Assembly: GCF_900156105.1 (NCBI RefSeq)
Contig: NZ_FTMS01000004.1
Location: 141,450 to 205,449, forward strand
Length of the DNA: 64,000 bases
Direction of reading: 5' to 3'
Source of the DNA: Alkalispirochaeta americana
GTDB taxonomy: Bacteria; Spirochaetota; Spirochaetia; DSM-27196; Alkalispirochaetaceae
Shown: positions 60,928-64,000 of the stretch, one piece after another
Position numbering within the stretch: the stretch's first letter is position 1
Layout: the number at the start of each line of letters is the position of its first letter
Translations under genes and position numbers: made by a program
Notes under the pieces: model-generated
Databases searched by the model: none
The model's input: the letters and a program-made list of their open reading frames with translations, nothing else
What the model was told of the DNA's origin: nothing

Positions 60928-62724
60928 TCAGGCCTCCTGGTCTTTCCGGGGAGCCAGCAGGAGCCCCAGCTCGGCCAGCTGTTTCTCGTCCACAGGGCTG
61001 GGGCAGTTATCCATGGGAGAGACCCCCGTGGCGGTTTTCGGAAAGGCGATCACCTCCCGGATCGATTCTTCCCCGGCCATGATCATCACCAGTCTGTCGA
61101 GTCCCGGGGCGATTCCTCCGTGAGGAGGCGCACCGTACCGGAAGGCCTCCAGAAGAAACCCGAACCGACGCTGGGCCTCGTCGGGATCGAACCCGACGAT
61201 CTGGAAAATTCGCTGCTGCAGGGCCGGATCGTGGATACGGATCGATCCCGAAGCAAGCTCGAAGCCGTTGCAGACCAGATCGTAGAGGTCTCCCTTGACC
61301 GAGCCGGGGTCGCTTTCGAGAGTTTCCAGGTACTGCGCCTGGGGCATGGAAAAAAGGTGGTGGGCCGCAGTCCAGCGCTCTTCGTTCTGATCGTACTCGA
61401 AGAGGGGAAAGTCCACGATCCAGGCAAAGCGGAAGGTTCCCCGGTCTATCAGGTTGAGGGTGTGTCCCAGGCGGGACCGGACCGCTCCCAGGGCGGTGAC
61501 GGCCACTTTCCACTGGTCCGCCATGAAAAGCAGGAGATCGCCCTCCCGGGCACCCAGAGCGGAGGCGATCTCCTCTGCCCGGGAGGCAAAGAACTTGGCG
61601 ATTCCCCCCTCAAAGGTGATCGAACCGGAATCTCCCCGGGCAACCTTGGTCCAGGCAAGACCCCTGGCTCCGTAGGTTTTGGCGATATCCTCCAGATCGG
61701 TGATCTGCTTGCGGCTGAACCCTGCCTGACCGGGCACAACCAGGGCCTTGACCGCCCCACCGGCGGCAAGAGCATTCTCGAAGACACCAAAACCGCTTCC
61801 TGCCACAAAGGCAGCAAAATCCTGAATTTCCAGGTCAAAGCGAAGGTCCGGCTTGTCCGAGCCGTAGCGGTTCATCGCCTCGTCGTAGCTGATCCGGGGG
61901 AAGGGGGTTTCCAGATCCGTTCCCAGCCCCCTCTGGAATACCCGGGCCATCATGCCCTCGATAACGGCGAAGACCTCGTCCTTTCCCACAAAGCTCATTT
62001 CCAGATCGATCTGGGAATGTTCCAGCTGGCGGTCGCCCCGGGCGTCTTCATCGCGAAAGCAGTGGGCGATCTGAAAGTAGCGGTCGAACCCGCTGGCCAT
62101 GAGAATCTGCTTATAGAGTTGCGGACTCTGGGGCATGGCGTAGAACTCTCCCGGATGGAGCCGCGAGGGAATCAGGAAATCCCGGGCTCCCTCGGGAGTG
62201 GATTTGATCATGGTGGGCGTCTCGATCTCGATAAAATCGAGGGAGGTCAGGTACTCCCGGACAGTCTGCATCACGGTGTGGCGCAGGGCGATCTTCCGCT
62301 GCATCGAGAAGGAGCGCAAATCCAGGTAGCGATAGGTGAGCCGCACATCGTCACGGGCGTCGGAGCGTTCGTCGATGGTAAAGGGTACCGGTTCACTGGT
62401 ATTGAGAATCTCGATCCGGGATGCCGAAACCTCGATCTCCCCCGTGATCATGGAGGGGTTTTTCATCGCCTCGGGCCGTTCCAGGACGACCCCTTCCAGG
62501 GCAATGCAATATTCCATGCGAAGGGAGGCAGCAAGGGTGCGCAACGCTTCGGGGGCATCCTCGTTGATAACAACCTGGGTAATGCCATAGCGATCGCGGA
62601 GGTTCAAAAAGTGAACGCCTCCGTGATCGCGGGTCCGGTGGACCCAGCCATTGAGCCGAACGGTTTTTCCGGTATCGGCTACCCCGAGGGCGCCGCAAGT
62701 ATGGGTGCGCTTCATCTGTTCCAT
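60928..62724 (-). CDS. aspS: Aspartyl-tRNA synthetase, bacterial type
   Basis: 598 residues. N-terminal OB anticodon domain (VRLNGWVHRTRDHGGVHFLNLRDRYG), class II motif 2 (FDRYFQIAHCFRDEDARGDRQLEHSQIDLEMSF region), GAD insertion, motif 3 GIAPGLDRLVMIM. Start without Shine-Dalgarno: TAGAGT stands six bases before the ATG. Upstream of mscS on the same strand, probably cotranscribed. Confidence 0.97.
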   Translation of the reverse strand: MEQMKRTHTCGALGVADTGKTVRLNGWVHRTRDHGGVHFLNLRDRYGITQVVINEDAPEALRTLAASLRMEYCIALEGVVLERPEAMKNPSMITGEIEVSASRIEILNTSEPVPFTIDERSDARDDVRLTYRYLDLRSFSMQRKIALRHTVMQTVREYLTSLDFIEIETPTMIKSTPEGARDFLIPSRLHPGEFYAMPQSPQLYKQILMASGFDRYFQIAHCFRDEDARGDRQLEHSQIDLEMSFVGKDEVFAVIEGMMARVFQRGLGTDLETPFPRISYDEAMNRYGSDKPDLRFDLEIQDFAAFVAGSGFGVFENALAAGGAVKALVVPGQAGFSRKQITDLEDIAKTYGARGLAWTKVARGDSGSITFEGGIAKFFASRAEEIASALGAREGDLLLFMADQWKVAVTALGAVRSRLGHTLNLIDRGTFRFAWIVDFPLFEYDQNEERWTAAHHLFSMPQAQYLETLESDPGSVKGDLYDLVCNGFELASGSIRIHDPALQQRIFQIVGFDPDEAQRRFGFLLEAFRYGAPPHGGIAPGLDRLVMIMAGEESIREVIAFPKTATGVSPMDNCPSPVDEKQLAELGLLLAPRKDQEA

Positions 62725-62766
62725 GGCGCGACTCTACTACGAGGAGGGCTCCGGTTTCCAGCGGGT

Positions 62767-63390
62767 TCACCAGACTCCGTGTTCTACCAGTGTTCCCCCT
62801 GCGTCAAGAACCTCCTGCAAGGCCCGGTCTCCGTCCCCGGGAGAAACCTCCACGGGGAGCGTTCCGTCTTCGACCACCACCGTCTCGAAGCCCAGGCGGA
62901 GGGCGTCCAGCGCAGTGAACTTCACGCAGTAGTCCTGGGCCAGGCCGCAGACGATAACCCTCGTGACTGCCCGGTCCCGCAGGATTCGTTCCAGACCCGT
63001 GGCACGGGTGCCCCCGTTATCAAAAAACCCGGAATAGCTGTCCACCCGGGGGTCAGATCCCTTGCGGACCACCCCATGGAACCCTGCCACATCGAGGCCC
63101 GAGGCAAAGGAAGCGCCGGGGGTGTTCTGGACACAGTGATCGGGCCAGAGAATCTGCTGGAGGCCTTCCAGCTGGATTACCTCTCCGGGAGACCGGCCGG
63201 AGTGATTCGAGGCAAAGCTCCCGTGATCGGCCGGGTGCCAGTCCTGGGTGGCGATCACCAGGGAAAAGTGCGGCATGATACGGTTGATTACCGGTATCAC
63301 CCGATCTCCCCGGGGAACAGCCAGGGCACCGCCGGGAAGAAAATCGTTCTGCACATCCACTACGAGTAAGGCATCCATAGGTACAAGCAT
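62767..63390 (-). CDS. pncA: Nicotinamidase
   Basis: 207 residues, isochorismatase-like fold. Catalytic Asp in LLVVDVQNDFLPGG, metal ligands in TQDWHPADHGSF, Lys in VVRKGSDP, nucleophile Cys in GLAQDYCVKFTALDA. Converts nicotinamide to nicotinate in NAD salvage. An ATG four codons further in (63378) is an alternative start; neither has a strong ribosome site. Confidence 0.94.
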   Translation of the reverse strand: MLVPMDALLVVDVQNDFLPGGALAVPRGDRVIPVINRIMPHFSLVIATQDWHPADHGSFASNHSGRSPGEVIQLEGLQQILWPDHCVQNTPGASFASGLDVAGFHGVVRKGSDPRVDSYSGFFDNGGTRATGLERILRDRAVTRVIVCGLAQDYCVKFTALDALRLGFETVVVEDGTLPVEVSPGDGDRALQEVLDAGGTLVEHGVW

Positions 63391-63456
63391 AGCCTATGAA
63401 GAGGCTCCTGGCCACCGGGAAAAAATCGGGAAAGAGCCCTCGGGAGCCTCGTGGGT

Positions 63457-63801
63457 TCACCCCGGGGGCCAGGCGAGGCGGCGTCCTCCCAGAATATGGG
63501 CGTGGATGTAGGGCACCGTCTGAAGGGCATCTTTCCCGGTATTGAAGACCACCCGGTACCCGTTCTCTTCGAGCCCCAGGGTCTGTGCCGTTTCGGCGAT
63601 ACCCTGGACAAAGGCCCCCAGAACCTCGGGAGAGTGTTTCGAGGCCTCGGCGATGCTCTGCATGCGGGTGCGGGGCACCACCAGAACGTGAACCGGTGCC
63701 TGGGGATTGATGTCCCTGAAGGCCACCACCTGATCGTTCTCGAAAACGATATCAGCCGGGAGCTCCCTTGCTATGATTCTGTCAAAGAGTGTCTCTTCCA
63801 T
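63457..63801 (-). CDS. HIT-family (HinT-like) nucleotide-binding protein
   Basis: 114 residues. FDRIIARELPADIVFENDQVVAFRDINPQAPVHVLVVPR is typical for HinT. The histidine triad reads YIHAHILGG, so the first His of HxHxH is Tyr; the nucleophilic middle His and the last one are kept. Family members hydrolyse adenosine phosphoramidates. TAGGAT lies six bases before the ATG, with no Shine-Dalgarno. Confidence 0.93.
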   Translation of the reverse strand: MEETLFDRIIARELPADIVFENDQVVAFRDINPQAPVHVLVVPRTRMQSIAEASKHSPEVLGAFVQGIAETAQTLGLEENGYRVVFNTGKDALQTVPYIHAHILGGRRLAWPPG

Positions 63802-63862
63802 GGGGCAATCCTATCCTACTCGCCGGGTATCAGGCCAGCCCGGGCAGAGCCAGCCCGGAGTA

Positions 63863-64000
63863 TCAGGGAGCGTATCCCCGGACAGGATCTTTCCGGCAGG
63901 CCGTGCATCCCAGAACGCGCAGATGCTTCCTGTCGTGGCGGCTGAACATCCGGGCAATTACATATCCCTCGGCGGGGACAGGGTTCTTGCAGACGGGACA
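63863..64000 (-). CDS. C-terminal part of a zinc-ribbon protein, 5' end outside window
   Basis: The last 45 codons of a minus-strand gene that runs off the right edge. It begins CPVC at the window end and has a second pair, GCTACRKD, 29 residues later, so the fragment alone forms a plausible four-Cys zinc ribbon. The rest is basic (MFSRHDRKHLRV). Too short to name. Confidence 0.6.
   Translation of the reverse strand, partial: CPVCKNPVPAEGYVIARMFSRHDRKHLRVLGCTACRKDPVRGYAP

Noticed and set aside
60727..63369. An 880-codon open frame on the plus strand across aspS and pncA
   Set aside because: It is antisense to two clear genes, has no family features, and arises because GC-rich codon use leaves few stops in the opposite frame.
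1..64000. CRISPR arrays, tRNA or rRNA genes, insertion sequences, prophage or toxin-antitoxin pairs
   Set aside because: I looked through the gaps on both strands and found no spaced direct repeats, cloverleaf sequences, transposase motifs or small paired genes that would support any of them.

Overview
The window looks like a stretch of chromosome from a free-living, anaerobic or facultatively anaerobic bacterium with GC-rich DNA. A spirochaete of the Spirochaeta/Alkalispirochaeta type is my best guess. This rests on gene content (two Cache-type chemoreceptors plus CheW, spirochaete-style lipoproteins, ThyX, a glycyl radical enzyme) and is an inference; no rRNA or other phylogenetic marker is present. 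Coding density is very high. Most genes overlap their neighbours by 1-20 bases in ATGA/GTGA junctions, and no gap without a gene exceeds 300 bases. I found no tRNA, rRNA, CRISPR array, prophage or insertion sequence.

Layout. (1) 3-2564 (+): class II aldolase (cut by the left edge), DeoR-family repressor and MtnA, which fit a 5-deoxyribose/methylthioribose-phosphate salvage module. (2) 2558-8712 (-): dipeptide-type ABC transporter dppABCDF with a class-I glutamine-amidotransferase-like peptidase as last gene. (3) 8867-12891 (-): ykoFEDC-type ECF transporter for thiamine or its precursor, under a TPP riboswitch with a downstream intrinsic terminator. (4) 12953-20300: aldo/keto reductase, Zn/Cd/Pb P-type ATPase, chemoreceptor, beta-hydroxyacid dehydrogenase, secreted M23 peptidase. 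(5) 20418-25449 (+): thyX, cheW, GH31 glucosidase, NYN/OST-HTH protein, NusG-domain-II protein. (6) 25515-30011: NlpC/P60-like lipoprotein, PAS histidine kinase, second chemoreceptor. (7) 30028-36079: large predicted surface protein (metalloprotease-like head, propeller, barrel), a secreted unknown, rhomboid protease, RlmE, DUF218 protein. (8) 36141-38021: PglK/MsbA-like ABC exporter of visibly lower GC. (9) 38087-43703 (+): sulfate module, SLC13 permease-CysQ-CysD-CysNC. (10) 43749-49177 (-): tight four-gene operon of Gfo/Idh oxidoreductase, PflD/YbiW-type glycyl radical enzyme, its activase and a ROK kinase. (11) 49381-56879: methyltransferase, OsmC, DUF4139 protein, HMA copper-binding protein, RmuC, RlmN, AzlCD. 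(12) 57077-64000: Mn/Zn-type ABC transporter with a palindromic operator, MscS channel, AspS, nicotinamidase, HIT protein and the tail of a zinc-ribbon protein.

The most interesting items are as follows. The glycyl radical operon has a gene set that fits anhydrohexitol catabolism: reductase, kinase and radical C-O cleavage. The aldolase-DeoR-MtnA group fits a DHAP-shunt-like salvage route. Several genes lack a Shine-Dalgarno sequence and have a -10-like hexamer only 6-9 bases before the start, suggesting leaderless mRNAs. Short tandem repeats recur, including 15-base in-frame repeats in two membrane proteins and one 16-base repeat that duplicates a promoter -35 box. All functions are inferred from sequence reading alone; no database search was run.
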